64,000 bases of DNA from JBFXAF01 sp050184585 (GCA_050184585.1 JBFXAF010000003.1:489869-553868); one strand, 5' to 3'; numbered from the stretch's first letter, positions 38,986-47,567 are shown. Program-made: numbers and translations. Notes: generated by a model from the sequence alone, not told the origin.

Positions 38986-39375
38986 ATGAATGTCGGCGAA
39001 GCGGCGCGGCGGTCGGGGCTGCCGACCAAGACCATCCGCTACTACGAGGAGATCGGCCTGATCGAGCCGGGCCGCGCGCTCAACGGCTACCGCGACTTCT
39101 CCGACGACGACATCCACCGCCTCGCTTTCCTGCACCGCGCCCGCTCGCTGGGTTTCGGCATCGAGGACTGCCGCCAGCTCATGGCCCTGTACCGCGACAG
39201 GAGCCGCGCCAGCCACGACGTCAGGTCGATCGCGGAGGCCCATGTCGAGGCGATCGCCGACAAGATCCGCGAACTGGAGGGCATGCGCAGGACGCTGACC
39301 AGGCTCGTTCATGCCTGCCACGGTGACGACCGGCCCGACTGCCCGATCCTCGACGACATCGCCGGGCGCGGCTGA
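38986..39375 (+). CDS. cueR: Cu(I)-responsive MerR-family regulator CueR
   Basis: A 129-residue MerR regulator with a winged HTH (EAARRSGLPTKTIRYYEEIG) and dimerisation helix. The metal-binding loop has C111 and C119 spaced by seven residues (CHGDDRPDC), followed by PILDDIA, the CueR hallmark. It should activate copper efflux genes, but no copA-type ATPase is in the window, so its targets are elsewhere. Confidence 0.92.
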   Translation: MNVGEAARRSGLPTKTIRYYEEIGLIEPGRALNGYRDFSDDDIHRLAFLHRARSLGFGIEDCRQLMALYRDRSRASHDVRSIAEAHVEAIADKIRELEGMRRTLTRLVHACHGDDRPDCPILDDIAGRG

Positions 39376-39448
39376 ACCTCCGGCGGCGGATGTCAGTTGA
39401 GCCGTCATCGCGGGTTCAAAACGTGAACAGAGCGTGCCATGATGGGCC

Positions 39449-39949
39449 ATGCCCATCGTCTCGCCGCTTCCAGCCTACAGCCTCGCCGACGGCCGCCAGT
39501 CCGAGCGGGCGATGATCGTGAGGCGCGGCGTGCAGCGCCTGCTGGCCGAGATGGGCGCGCATGTGCTGCCGGAGATTTCGCTGGCCTCGGGCCGCCGCGC
39601 CGACCTGGTGGCGATCACCCGCACCGGCGATCTCTGGATCGTCGAGATCAAGTCGTCGGTCGAGGATTTCCGCGTTGACCGCAAATGGCCGGAATACCGG
39701 CTGTTCTGCGACCGCTTCTTCTTCGCCACCCATCCCGGCGTGCCGGCGGAGATATTCCCGGAGGAGTGCGGCTTCATTCTCTCCGACGGATACGGCGCGG
39801 AGATGATGCGCGAGGCGCCCGAGCACCGGCTGACGGCCGCCAGCCGCAAGGCGCTGATGCTCAGGATCGCGCGCGCCGGAGCGGCGCGGCTGCTGGCCGC
39901 CGAACTCGCCGGCGTACCCATCGCCGCGCTGGACGGCGAGAGCGAGTAG
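39449..39949 (+). CDS. mmcB: MmcB-family DNA repair nuclease-like protein
   Basis: A 166-residue protein with a restriction-endonuclease-like core: E42, D52 in RRADLVA and E67/K69 in IVEIKSS, the PD-(D/E)xK order. It matches the MmcB family, which in Caulobacter is induced by DNA damage and confers tolerance to mitomycin C. It lies in the same direction as cueR with a 73-bp gap but is probably separately controlled. Confidence 0.88.
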   Translation: MPIVSPLPAYSLADGRQSERAMIVRRGVQRLLAEMGAHVLPEISLASGRRADLVAITRTGDLWIVEIKSSVEDFRVDRKWPEYRLFCDRFFFATHPGVPAEIFPEECGFILSDGYGAEMMREAPEHRLTAASRKALMLRIARAGAARLLAAELAGVPIAALDGESE

Positions 39950-39954
39950 CGCGG

Positions 39955-40302
39955 TCAGTCCATCGTGCCGAGGCGGATGTCGGAAATGGTCGAGCCGACG
40001 CAGATCGAGCAGCAGTCGTCGCAGACGAAGCTCCCGTCGGGACCGACGCCGAAGCTCACCCTGTCGTCGCCGAGCTTCCAGGCGCCGTAGCAGATGCGCT
40101 CTCCCGGCGAACACTCGATCGGCACCGACTTCTTCTCGCCTCTGCCTATCAGGTAGACCTGGTCGTCTCCCGGCCAGACGCGGCGCTCGCCATGCAGTTC
40201 CACCGCGACGTCGTGCGGCATCCCGTTGGCGATGAAGAAGCTCATCGTCTCGGCGGCGGCCGGAAAGGCGATAAGCGAGAGGGCGAGCGCGAGCCGAATC
40301 AT
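39955..40302 (-). CDS. Hypothetical exported Cys-rich protein
   Basis: A 115-residue protein with a short Sec signal (LALALSLIAFPAAAE) and a mature part with Cys clusters (CSPGERICYG and CDDCCSICVG) that suggest disulfides in the periplasm. I do not recognise the family. It is convergent with mmcB (5 bp between stops). Confidence 0.7.
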   Translation of the reverse strand: MIRLALALSLIAFPAAAETMSFFIANGMPHDVAVELHGERRVWPGDDQVYLIGRGEKKSVPIECSPGERICYGAWKLGDDRVSFGVGPDGSFVCDDCCSICVGSTISDIRLGTMD

Positions 40303-40344
40303 GCCCGCGAGTGTGGTCGTCCATGCCGGCGAAGGAAAGGCGCG

Positions 40345-40761
40345 TCACGCTCCGATCGCGGCCCGCGCCGCCCGCGCGGTGTCGAACACCTCGGTGAACG
40401 CGACCGCCCTGCCGTTCTCGAAGCGCCACAGGCAGGCGATGGCGCAGTCGGCCACGCGGCCGGTCTTCTTGTGGCGGTAGGCGCAGCGCCCGAACATGGC
40501 GATCATCGGCGCCTGGCAGAGGTAATGCTCGGGCGTGTAGTGGACCATGTCCCAGTCCTCGAAGATGCCCGACAGGTAGATCAGCGCCTCGTTGCGGCCG
40601 TTGCGCTCCGCCGCGAAGGCGAGTCCCGGCGTCGTCCCGTCGACCGTCGTGTGGATGGTGAATTCCTCGTCCATCAGGTCGCGCCACACGTCGAGCGCGT
40701 ACCAGCCGCGTTCGCCCCACGCCTTGTACGCGGCCTTGAGGGCCACGAGTTCCTCCTCCAT
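40345..40761 (-). CDS. SnoaL/NTF2-like protein
   Basis: A 138-residue NTF2-like fold protein, recognisable by the N-terminal helix ELVALKAAYKAWGERGW and the end strands with RFENGRAVAFTEVFDTA. Members are often isomerases or ligand-binding proteins of unknown substrate. The ATG at 40761 has a GGGGGAGG site; an ATG 18 bp upstream is also in frame. It starts close to the repeat element at 40841. Confidence 0.75.
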   Translation of the reverse strand: MEEELVALKAAYKAWGERGWYALDVWRDLMDEEFTIHTTVDGTTPGLAFAAERNGRNEALIYLSGIFEDWDMVHYTPEHYLCQAPMIAMFGRCAYRHKKTGRVADCAIACLWRFENGRAVAFTEVFDTARAARAAIGA

Positions 40762-40840
40762 CGCGCCCTCCCCCGGCATCGAATGTATACAATGTGACGC
40801 AAGGGAAGGTTGCAGGCAAGATGGAGGCTCGGGCTTGCCC

Positions 40841-41004
40841 GCGTCGTCCTCGGGCGAAGCAGGCCGAAGGCCGTCGCGGACAGGGAGAAGCATGCCGGCC
40901 CCTGGCTGAGGCCAACCACGGTCTGGACCGCAGGCATCGCGTCGCCGATCAGGCATGGATCCCCGGGTCTCCCTTCGCTGCGCTCCGGTCGCCCGAGGAT
41001 GACG
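40841..41004. repeat. Imperfect inverted repeat (RIME-like intergenic element)
   Basis: The arms GCGTCGTCCTCGGGCG (40841-40856) and CGCCCGAGGATGACG (40990-41004) are reverse complements with one mismatch, about 130 bp apart. This pairing, with the nearby GATCCCCGGGTC, is the pattern of palindromic repeats common in rhizobial intergenic DNA. The right part overlaps the end of the next coding region. Confidence 0.6.
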
Positions 41005-41665
41005 AAGACGCAGGTGTGGCATGGTCCTTCGCCTTGTCCCGCGGCGGCTCCCTGCGCCGCGGGGGGCCGGACCGGCCGGTCGCCCTGGCCATGCCGTCGG
41101 GATCGCGGGCCCAGTGGTCGGCGACCATCTCGTCGAAGGTCATGGCCTTGCCGGTCGCGCGGTCGACGTAGCCCGTCGACACCGGCGAGTTCGGGTCCAG
41201 CCGCTTCGGCAGCCCATCGGGCGTGACGAAGGCCAGCATCTCGGCGACGTCGTCCTCGGTGAAGTGAAAGACCGGCTCCCCCTCCTCCGACTGGAACATG
41301 CGGTCCATCTTCTTCAGAACCGCGTGGCGGAGCGCGATGATGATGTCGGTGTCGGCGGGCACGCAGGGCGGCACGACCGGGCCGATGAAGGCGCTGGTCC
41401 AGTCGCGCGGGTCGCGCCGGCCGCTGCAGACGCCGGTGCGCCGGCATTTTCCGCGGCGGCATTCGCGCGGGTGGCCGCGCAGCGTGCAGAGCGCCTGGAA
41501 GAGGCAGAGCATGACCATGCAGGTGAGCGCGAAGCCGCGATGGTTCTCGACGGTCCAGGCATAGCCCTCGTCGGTATCGTCCGGCGAGCGGTCCGGCGGG
41601 TCCGGCTCGAAATAGGGGCAGATGCGAAACCCCTCGGGCACCCAGTCGGGAAAGGTCTCGCGCAT
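40949..41665 (-). CDS. Hypothetical Cys-containing protein with repeat-derived tail
   Basis: A 238-residue protein I do not recognise. The N-terminal half has a CRRGKCRRTGVC cluster and a hydrophobic stretch (ALTCMVMLCLFQALCTL); the middle reads DDVAEMLAFVTPDG. The last 24 residues (ATPASSSSSGDRSAAKGD and onward) come from the palindromic repeat at 40841-41004, so the native C-terminus was probably lost or extended. Codon use is GC-rich like the chromosome. Its upstream region contains a 14-bp inverted repeat. Confidence 0.7.
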   Translation of the reverse strand: MRETFPDWVPEGFRICPYFEPDPPDRSPDDTDEGYAWTVENHRGFALTCMVMLCLFQALCTLRGHPRECRRGKCRRTGVCSGRRDPRDWTSAFIGPVVPPCVPADTDIIIALRHAVLKKMDRMFQSEEGEPVFHFTEDDVAEMLAFVTPDGLPKRLDPNSPVSTGYVDRATGKAMTFDEMVADHWARDPDGMARATGRSGPPRRREPPRDKAKDHATPASSSSSGDRSAAKGDPGIHA

Positions 41666-42489
41666 GGGGTCTCCTTTCCGCGCCTGTTTTCGGGGGCCGG
41701 GTTTTCGGAAAAATGGTCCGGGAAGACGGGCGGCCGCGGGTCGCTCATCTGATTGTTTTTATGCGGCCTCGCGGCCGCCCGTCCGGCGACTTTTGGCGCC
41801 CGCCCGATCCGCTTCCCCTCCAAAACCTCCTTTCGGCGGCTCCGGAGGGTTAAGTGCTACCGTCCGGCACGCACGGGTCCTAATGCCCGCAGGGGAACCT
41901 TCGGCGGAGCCTCCCCAGAGCCGCCTTACGAGGACGGCCCGGAGGCGCCGGTCGCTCCCGCTGGCCACCGTCGCGAACAGCGATCCCGGTGGAAACGACG
42001 GGGCCAGTTTAAGGGCGGGCGGAGGGTGGTGGATAAAAAGGGGTAATATTCTTGATAAGCGATTGGAATTGTTGAAGGTGGGGTGGGAGTTTGTTCACCG
42101 AAACCGCGCGGTTGTCCAAGGTGGCTATGCGAGCGAGTTGCCCAAGCTGTGCGGCAGCAATGCACATCTCCCAGTTCTCGATCTGTAAGCGGCGTCCGAC
42201 GAAGTGAAAGGAAACTTGATTTAAGCCGCGGCACTGCCGAAAACTTATATCAGCCGCTCGCCAACACCCAGTTCCATCGCTAATGCCCCTTTTCCACACC
42301 CTGCTACCAATTCATAATCCATCCTGAACTACGCGATACATCTAGTTGATATTAGTACGTATTTTTGGCTCGTACTGGCATAAAACATTATCGGGGACGG
42401 TGGGGTATTCGCTGGAAAGGTTATCTTACCTTGCGAAAGGCGCGCGTGTTCCCTATATGATCCGCCAGCTTTGAGTGGGAGCATTTATT
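41666..42489. other. 824-bp gene-poor stretch at the island's left flank
   Basis: No convincing gene. A 14-bp inverted repeat (41725-41738 and 41770-41783, GCGGCCGC core) lies near the start, and GC content falls visibly from about 42000 onward. Short open frames on both strands at 42009-42299 have no recognisable features. A promoter-like pair lies at 42431-42459. No tRNA or integrase gene is seen. Confidence 0.6.
42431..42459 (+). promoter_or_regulatory. Sigma-70-type promoter for the small-HTH operon
   Basis: TTGCGA (42431-42436) and TATATG (42454-42459) with exactly 17 bp between them. The first ATG of the six-gene run is at 42490, with GGGAG 8 nt before it. Confidence 0.55.
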
Positions 42490-42852
42490 ATGAAGAATGC
42501 TGATATCTACCTTCGTGCGATGATGTCGTTGATCGCTCGGCAGACTTTCGCGCCAGATGCCCTGGCCAACATCATATCGCCGGTCGCAAATCAGAAAACT
42601 TATGAAGCGTACAACCTGTTTGACGGAACGCGAACGCAAACAGAAGTGGCTAAGGAGGTTTCCAGCGACGCCGGACTGCTAAGTCGTACAGTCAAGCGAT
42701 GGGTGGATGACGGTATCATGATCAAGGTCACCGATGAAGGTACCATCAGGCCGATGCACGTATATCCTCTGCCTGAAAGGCTGATCCAATCAGCGAGAAA
42801 GAAGGGAAAAGGATTTTCTAATGGTGGACGAGTTGATAGCGCAGAAGCTTGA
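42490..42852 (+). CDS. Winged-helix protein, first gene of the small-HTH operon
   Basis: A 120-residue protein not assigned to a named family. Residues about 30-75 read as a winged helix-turn-helix: TYEAYNLFDGTRTQTEVAKE, then SSDAGLLSRTVKRWVDDGIM. The C-terminus is basic. It overlaps the next gene by 32 bp. Codon use is AT-richer than the flanking chromosome, and the preceding promoter belongs to this gene. It could be the autoregulator of the operon or a DNA-binding component of the system; neither can be shown from sequence. Confidence 0.75.
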   Translation: MKNADIYLRAMMSLIARQTFAPDALANIISPVANQKTYEAYNLFDGTRTQTEVAKEVSSDAGLLSRTVKRWVDDGIMIKVTDEGTIRPMHVYPLPERLIQSARKKGKGFSNGGRVDSAEA

Positions 42853-43072
42853 TACGCTAATACGATTGCAAGCGCATTTGGCAGTGGGAAACCTTCCGTC
42901 GCAGAAGGAAAAGATCCTTTTTTTAGGCCGAGTGGGCCTTGGGCCCAAGGATATCGCTGACATTCTTGGCACTACCCCGAACACTGTGAACGTTGCCCTA
43001 TCGACCGCGAGGAAGGAGGGGACACTAAAGAAGCGTACTGCTCAAAAGGACGAATCCAATGGCCAAAGTTAG
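42821..43072 (+). CDS. Small HTH protein 1 of four (sigma region 4-like)
   Basis: An 83-residue protein: N-terminal helix DELIAQKLDTLIRLQAHLA, then a helix-turn-helix LGPKDIADILGTTPNTVNVA that resembles sigma-70 region 4 recognition helices, and a basic tail. It is the most divergent of four similar small proteins encoded in a row. It starts 32 bp inside the preceding gene and ends 14 bp inside the next one, in other reading frames. I do not recognise a named family. Confidence 0.78.
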   Translation: MVDELIAQKLDTLIRLQAHLAVGNLPSQKEKILFLGRVGLGPKDIADILGTTPNTVNVALSTARKEGTLKKRTAQKDESNGQS

Positions 43073-43277
43073 CGTCGATGAAGGCCGCCTCGGCTCCCTA
43101 GAGAAACTGCTAGTTCTCTCTTTGCTCCGACAAGGATTGAAACAAGACCATGTTGCAGCGGCACTCGGAATGCATAGGACGAGTCTTAGCCGAGCGTTTC
43201 CAAAGGGAATTCTGGCCGAAGTTAGCCTCTTAGCCGGTAAGAAGCACAGGGAAGATGATGGACAAGAAACAGGCTGA
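43059..43277 (+). CDS. Small HTH protein 2 of four
   Basis: A 72-residue helix-turn-helix protein with the core LEKLLVLSLLRQGLKQDHVA followed by AALGMHRTSLSRAFPKG. The pattern LxKLxxLxLLxxGxxQxxxAxxLG, then TxLSxxFPKG, recurs in the next two genes. It overlaps both neighbours (14 bp and 23 bp), so the chain is likely translated from one message. Function unknown. Confidence 0.78.
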   Translation: MAKVSVDEGRLGSLEKLLVLSLLRQGLKQDHVAAALGMHRTSLSRAFPKGILAEVSLLAGKKHREDDGQETG

Positions 43278-43479
43278 CGAATTGATCGCAGAGATTCGCG
43301 CCGTCAAAAAGCTCCTTATTCTCCAACTGCTAAGGGCGGACGTTCCGCAGAAGCAGATCGCTTCAATGTTGGAAATTAGCGAGGCTACGATGAGCCGAAT
43401 GATCCCATCCGGGAGCAAAGGTGCTCCAAGATTGAAGGGGCGGAGGAGCGGAGTGGCACTGGGAGAGGGCAACGAATGA
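43255..43479 (+). CDS. Small HTH protein 3 of four
   Basis: A 74-residue protein with the same core (VKKLLILQLLRADVPQKQIA, then SMLEISEATMSRMIPSG) and a basic tail (KGAPRLKGRRSG). Its N-terminal helix DELIAEIRAVKKLL resembles that of the neighbours. It overlaps the next gene by 4 bp (ATGA). The FPKG element seen in proteins 2 and 4 is IPSG here. Confidence 0.78.
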   Translation: MMDKKQADELIAEIRAVKKLLILQLLRADVPQKQIASMLEISEATMSRMIPSGSKGAPRLKGRRSGVALGEGNE

Positions 43480-43679
43480 CAAGAGTTAACGAGACCGCCG
43501 ATAAGGACATTTCCCGGATAGCAGACGAGCTGAATGCGCTTAAGAAGCTAATGATTCTCCAACTCGTTGCGAGAGGCATTCAGCAGGCGCAAATAGCTTC
43601 GACACTGGGAATCGCTGAGTCAACTCTTAGTGTCATGTTTCCCAAAGGACTCCTGAAAGAGATAAAAAAGCTGAGCTGA
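43476..43679 (+). CDS. Small HTH protein 4 of four
   Basis: A 67-residue protein, the shortest of the series: N-terminal helix ISRIADELNALKKLMILQLV, then the HTH IQQAQIASTLGIAESTLSVM and FPKGLLKEI. It is closest to protein 3 in its first helix and to protein 2 in the FPKG ending. It lies 1 bp before the two-part protein gene, to which it is presumably linked functionally. Confidence 0.78.
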   Translation: MTRVNETADKDISRIADELNALKKLMILQLVARGIQQAQIASTLGIAESTLSVMFPKGLLKEIKKLS

Positions 43680-43680
43680 G

Positions 43681-44616
43681 ATGGCAAGACCGGTTTCGGT
43701 AATCGACGATCATGCGAACGTAAATGATACTATCCAAAGTATGGGCCAAGTTCTCGGCACTGATAAAATACGCCGGGCCGTGTTTAACGCGGTTTACGGA
43801 AGGCACACAAGACCCGCAGACATTCATCGGATCATGGAGATTGCAAATCTAGGACCAAAGACAAAGCAGCAGGTAAGAAACGCCCTCAACGTGTTGAGTC
43901 AAAACAAGCTAATTGTCTGCCTCGCCGCGGATTCAAGGTCTGGCTTCCCACACAAGCGTTATGAGAAAGCCCCTTGGGTAAACGCAAGAAAGAAGATTGT
44001 TCTTAAGGCGGCCGATCAAAAGGCTTGGCGTGAGAATCTGCCTACGAAGACAAGACCCCGAGGAACGCATAGCAGCCAGGGTTTACAAACGAAGATTGTG
44101 TATGAAGGGGCTAAGATTTCGGTAGTCGAGTTGACGATCGATGACATTGATTCGTTTGCCAAAGTGCGAAAGGTTCCAGGAAACAGCAAGACGCTAGCTT
44201 CCCTGAGCGAAGACGAATTCAAAAAAGGTATTCAGAGGATCGTAAACGAAGAGGGTACGTTCAAGGACTGGGGCGGGGAGCAAGCGGACCTAGTAACGAC
44301 TCGCGTTACATATAACGGTAAGCGCGTTGCAGCAGCATTTGCGTTCAAAGGGCCGGGAATGAAGCGAAAGCTTACGCCTGGAACCATGGGAGCGAACGGA
44401 GATCAGGCACAACGCCTGTTTGGCGTCGCTGTGGAACTTTATGTAGTTCAACATTGGCGGGAGATCGATCCCAGCGTTCGAGTACTGCTGAATTCCCTAG
44501 CAGTTGCACAGTCGGTCATGCGAAACAAAACAATCCGTTATTGTTTGATCGACGGTCAGGATTCACAACGGATCGTTCTAGCGTATCCTGAGGCATTTAA
44601 GCCATCCGCCACCTAG
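43681..44616 (+). CDS. Two-part protein of the small-HTH operon, possible nuclease-like C-terminal domain
   Basis: A 311-residue protein that I cannot assign. Residues about 25-90 look like a winged helix (RPADIHRIMEIANLGPKTKQ and VRNALNVLSQNKLIV), followed by a basic linker. The C-terminal half (about 135-305) has GGEQADL with E200 and D203, a strand with AFAFKGPG (K223) and GANGDQAQRLF (D241), a layout that recalls restriction-endonuclease-like folds, but the usual Glu two residues before the Lys is Ala221. It is the last gene of the run. AT-rich codons suggest transfer: the first 60 bases have 26 G+C by hand count. Confidence 0.75.
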   Translation: MARPVSVIDDHANVNDTIQSMGQVLGTDKIRRAVFNAVYGRHTRPADIHRIMEIANLGPKTKQQVRNALNVLSQNKLIVCLAADSRSGFPHKRYEKAPWVNARKKIVLKAADQKAWRENLPTKTRPRGTHSSQGLQTKIVYEGAKISVVELTIDDIDSFAKVRKVPGNSKTLASLSEDEFKKGIQRIVNEEGTFKDWGGEQADLVTTRVTYNGKRVAAAFAFKGPGMKRKLTPGTMGANGDQAQRLFGVAVELYVVQHWREIDPSVRVLLNSLAVAQSVMRNKTIRYCLIDGQDSQRIVLAYPEAFKPSAT

Positions 44617-44668
44617 AGAATGAGGGTTGCTAACTAGCCGCTGGCGTCGAGTGCAGAAGCAAATTGCG

Positions 44669-45427
44669 TCAACTCCTGCCAGTTGGGTCTCCCTCAGCCG
44701 CCGCGCCGACGCCGAGCCCCATCCCACCCATCGCCATGCCGCCGCCGGCGCCCATGCCTCCTCCTCCGCCTCTCCCGCCGCCGCCCTCGCGCTGACCGCC
44801 GCCACGGCCGCTTGCGCCTGACGGCCGGGTCGGGCCCTGGGCCGGGATGACGAGGTTTTCCGGGATCGGGTCGAGGTCGAGCACCTCGCGGATGTAGGCG
44901 CGCAGCGAGACGACGAGTTCGGCAACGTGGACCGGCCGGCCGGCGACCATGTCGCGCATGGCCGCCGCCGCGAGCGCGACCTGGGTCTCGGTGCCGAACA
45001 GCACGATGTCGGAGAGCGACGCCTCCACCGCGTCGCGGATGCGGCAGGCGCGGTCGGAGCCGCTTTCGGGTCCGGCGGATCGGAGGCCGGCAGACTGGGG
45101 GCCGGCAGGATCGGGGTCGGCGGGCGCGGTGGAAGTTTCGGGAACGACCGCCACGGGGACGGCTTCGCGCGCCGCCGCGGTCCGCCTGAAGTCGCGCATA
45201 TGCGCGGGGCTCACCGTCAGCGTGCCGGTGAACGAGCCGCCGAGCGTCTTGTAGGCGGAAATCAGGGCCTTCAGCCGCTCGTTGATCTGGCGGTTCTGAC
45301 GCTCGCGCCGCTGCTGGATGGTCATCATCATGAGCAGCCTTATGCCCATGCCGATCATGGTGACGGCGAGCAGCGCGGCGATCGAGGTCAGGATCGTCTG
45401 CCAGGAGGTGAAGTCGAAGAAGCGCAT
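44669..45427 (-). CDS. Hypothetical membrane protein with Gly-rich tail
   Basis: A 252-residue protein with one N-terminal membrane helix (ILTSIAALLAVTMIGMGIRL), a basic RRERQNRQINERLKAL segment, a Pro/Ala/Ser-rich linker with repeated PAGP/SAGL units (near 95-120), a helical middle and a Gly/Met-rich C-terminus (about 205-245). I do not recognise the family. The ATG at 45427 is chosen because the membrane helix starts there. It closes the AT-rich island on the right and returns to GC-rich codons. Confidence 0.7.
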   Translation of the reverse strand: MRFFDFTSWQTILTSIAALLAVTMIGMGIRLLMMMTIQQRRERQNRQINERLKALISAYKTLGGSFTGTLTVSPAHMRDFRRTAAAREAVPVAVVPETSTAPADPDPAGPQSAGLRSAGPESGSDRACRIRDAVEASLSDIVLFGTETQVALAAAAMRDMVAGRPVHVAELVVSLRAYIREVLDLDPIPENLVIPAQGPTRPSGASGRGGGQREGGGGRGGGGGMGAGGGMAMGGMGLGVGAAAEGDPTGRS

Positions 45428-45616
45428 GGGCGGCAGTCCGAGTTTCGCGGCAAGGGTAGCATCGGGGGAAAAGGGCGGCGAGAGGTAGCCCCCGGCTACG
45501 GCCTCGGGCGCTTCAAACCCCGGGGTGGGACCCGCTGCTCGCGGCAGCTCCCACCCGGATTTTCGCTCGCATCGACCCACCGGGTCGATGCGTCCGGCAG
45601 CAAGCCGCCGGACCGC

Positions 45617-47428
45617 TCAATCCCCCATCTTCAGCGCCTCGATGAACGCTTCCTGAGGGATGTCGACGCGGCCAAACTGGCGCATGCGCTTCTTGCCCTC
45701 CTTCTGCTTCTCGAGCAGCTTGCGCTTGCGGGTCACGTCGCCGCCATAGCATTTGGCGGTGACGTCCTTGCGTAGCGCCGAGATGGTCTCGCGGGCGATC
45801 ACCTTGCCGCCGATCGCCGCCTGGATCGGGATCTTGAACATGTGCTGCGGGATGAGGTCCTTCAGCTTCTCGCACATGGCGCGGCCGCGCTTTTCCGCGC
45901 CGGTGCGGTGGACCAGCATGGAGAGCGCGTCGACCGGCTCCTCGTTGACGAGGATCGACATCTTGACGAGGTCGCCCTCGCGGTAGCCGGTCAGATGGTA
46001 GTCGAAGGAGGCGTAACCCTTGGAGATCGATTTCAGCCGGTCGTAGAAGTCGAACACCACCTCGTTGAGCGGCAGATCGTAGACCAGCATGGCGCGTTTG
46101 CCGACATAGGAGAGGTCCGCCTGGATGCCCCGCCGGTCCTGGCAGAGTTTGAGGATGCCGCCAAGATAGTCGTCCGGGGTCAGGATGGTGGCGCGGATCC
46201 ACGGCTCCTCGATGTGGTCGATGCGCACCACGTCGGGCATGTCGGCCGGATTGTGCAGCTCCTTCGTCGTGCCGTCGGTGAGGCCGAGGCGATAGACGAC
46301 CGACGGCGCGGTGGCGATCAGGTCGAGGTCGAACTCGCGCGTCAGCCGCTCCTGGATGATCTCGAGGTGCAGGAGCCCGAGGAAGCCGCAGCGGAAGCCG
46401 AAGCCGAGCGCGGCGCTGGTCTCCATCTCGAACGAGAAGCTGGCGTCGTTGAGCCGGAGCTTGCCGACGGCGGCCCGCAGATCCTCGAAATCGGCGGCGT
46501 CGACGGGAAACAGCCCGCAGAACACCACCGGCTGCGCCGGCTTGAAGCCCGGCAGCGCGGCCGCAGTCGGGCGGCGGTCCTCGGTGATGGTGTCGCCGAC
46601 GCGGGTGTCGGCGACCTCCTTGATCGAGGCGGTGATGAAGCCGAACTCGCCGGGGCCGATGGCGTCGGCGGGAACCATCTTGGGCGTGAAGAAGCCGGTG
46701 CGCTCGACGGGATATCTGGCGCCGGTGCCCATCATGCGGATGGTCTGGCCCTTTTTCAGCACGCCGTCGATGACGCGCACCAGCACGATGACGCCGAGAT
46801 AGGAATCGTACCAGGAATCGACCAGCATGGCCTTGAGCGGCTTAGCCTCGTCGCCCTCGCGCGGCGGCGGCAGCTTCTTCACGATGGCTTCCAGCACGTC
46901 CTCGATGCCGATGCCGGTCTTGGCCGAGATGAGCACCGCCTCCGAGGCGTCGAGGCCGATGACGTCCTCGACCTGCTCGCGGATGCGCTCGGGCTCGGCG
47001 GCCGGCAGGTCGATCTTGTTCAAGACCACGACGATCTCGTGGTTGTTGTCGATCGCCTGGTAGACGTTGGCCAGCGTCTGCGCCTCGACGCCCTGCGAGG
47101 CGTCGACGACCAGCAGCGAGCCCTCGCAGGCGGCGAGCGAACGCGACACCTCGTAGGCGAAGTCGACATGGCCGGGCGTGTCGATGAGGTTCAGCACGTA
47201 GTCCTGGCCGTCGCTCGCCTTGTAGGCGAGGCGCACGGTCTGCGCCTTGATGGTGATGCCGCGCTCGCGCTCGATGTCCATGGAATCGAGCACCTGCTCC
47301 TTGCCGGCCATCTCGCGCGCGTCGAGCCCGCCGGTCATCTGGATGAGCCGGTCGGCAAGCGTCGACTTGCCGTGGTCGATATGCGCCACGATGGAGAAGT
47401 TGCGGATGTTCTTGATCGGCGTGGTCAT
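45617..47428 (-). CDS. lepA: Elongation factor 4 (LepA)
   Basis: A 603-residue translational GTPase that binds the ribosome and can back-translocate. G1 is [13 protein letters not shown] near residue 15, G3 is DTPGHVDF, G4 is NKIDLP, and the LepA-specific C-terminal domain with [17 protein letters not shown] is present. Full length with normal start. It is divergent from the MarR-emr genes. Confidence 0.96.
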   Translation of the reverse strand: MTTPIKNIRNFSIVAHIDHGKSTLADRLIQMTGGLDAREMAGKEQVLDSMDIERERGITIKAQTVRLAYKASDGQDYVLNLIDTPGHVDFAYEVSRSLAACEGSLLVVDASQGVEAQTLANVYQAIDNNHEIVVVLNKIDLPAAEPERIREQVEDVIGLDASEAVLISAKTGIGIEDVLEAIVKKLPPPREGDEAKPLKAMLVDSWYDSYLGVIVLVRVIDGVLKKGQTIRMMGTGARYPVERTGFFTPKMVPADAIGPGEFGFITASIKEVADTRVGDTITEDRRPTAAALPGFKPAQPVVFCGLFPVDAADFEDLRAAVGKLRLNDASFSFEMETSAALGFGFRCGFLGLLHLEIIQERLTREFDLDLIATAPSVVYRLGLTDGTTKELHNPADMPDVVRIDHIEEPWIRATILTPDDYLGGILKLCQDRRGIQADLSYVGKRAMLVYDLPLNEVVFDFYDRLKSISKGYASFDYHLTGYREGDLVKMSILVNEEPVDALSMLVHRTGAEKRGRAMCEKLKDLIPQHMFKIPIQAAIGGKVIARETISALRKDVTAKCYGGDVTRKRKLLEKQKEGKKRMRQFGRVDIPQEAFIEALKMGD

Positions 47429-47567
47429 GGTGCGCGGCCTTTAGCAGGGGCGCGTCAAAAGGCAAAGGCCACGGGGCGGTCGCCAAAGCGCCGCAGGGCG
47501 GGGCGAGGGCGCGCGCCGCCGCCCAAGCGCCGGGGACAGCGTGTCGCAGGCGCGGACGCTTGTATAG

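Noticed and set aside
42009..42299. A 96-codon minus-strand frame in the gene-poor stretch
   Set aside because: No recognisable domain, no good ribosome-binding site, and an overlapping frame on the other strand is equally open; kept only as a possible gene remnant.
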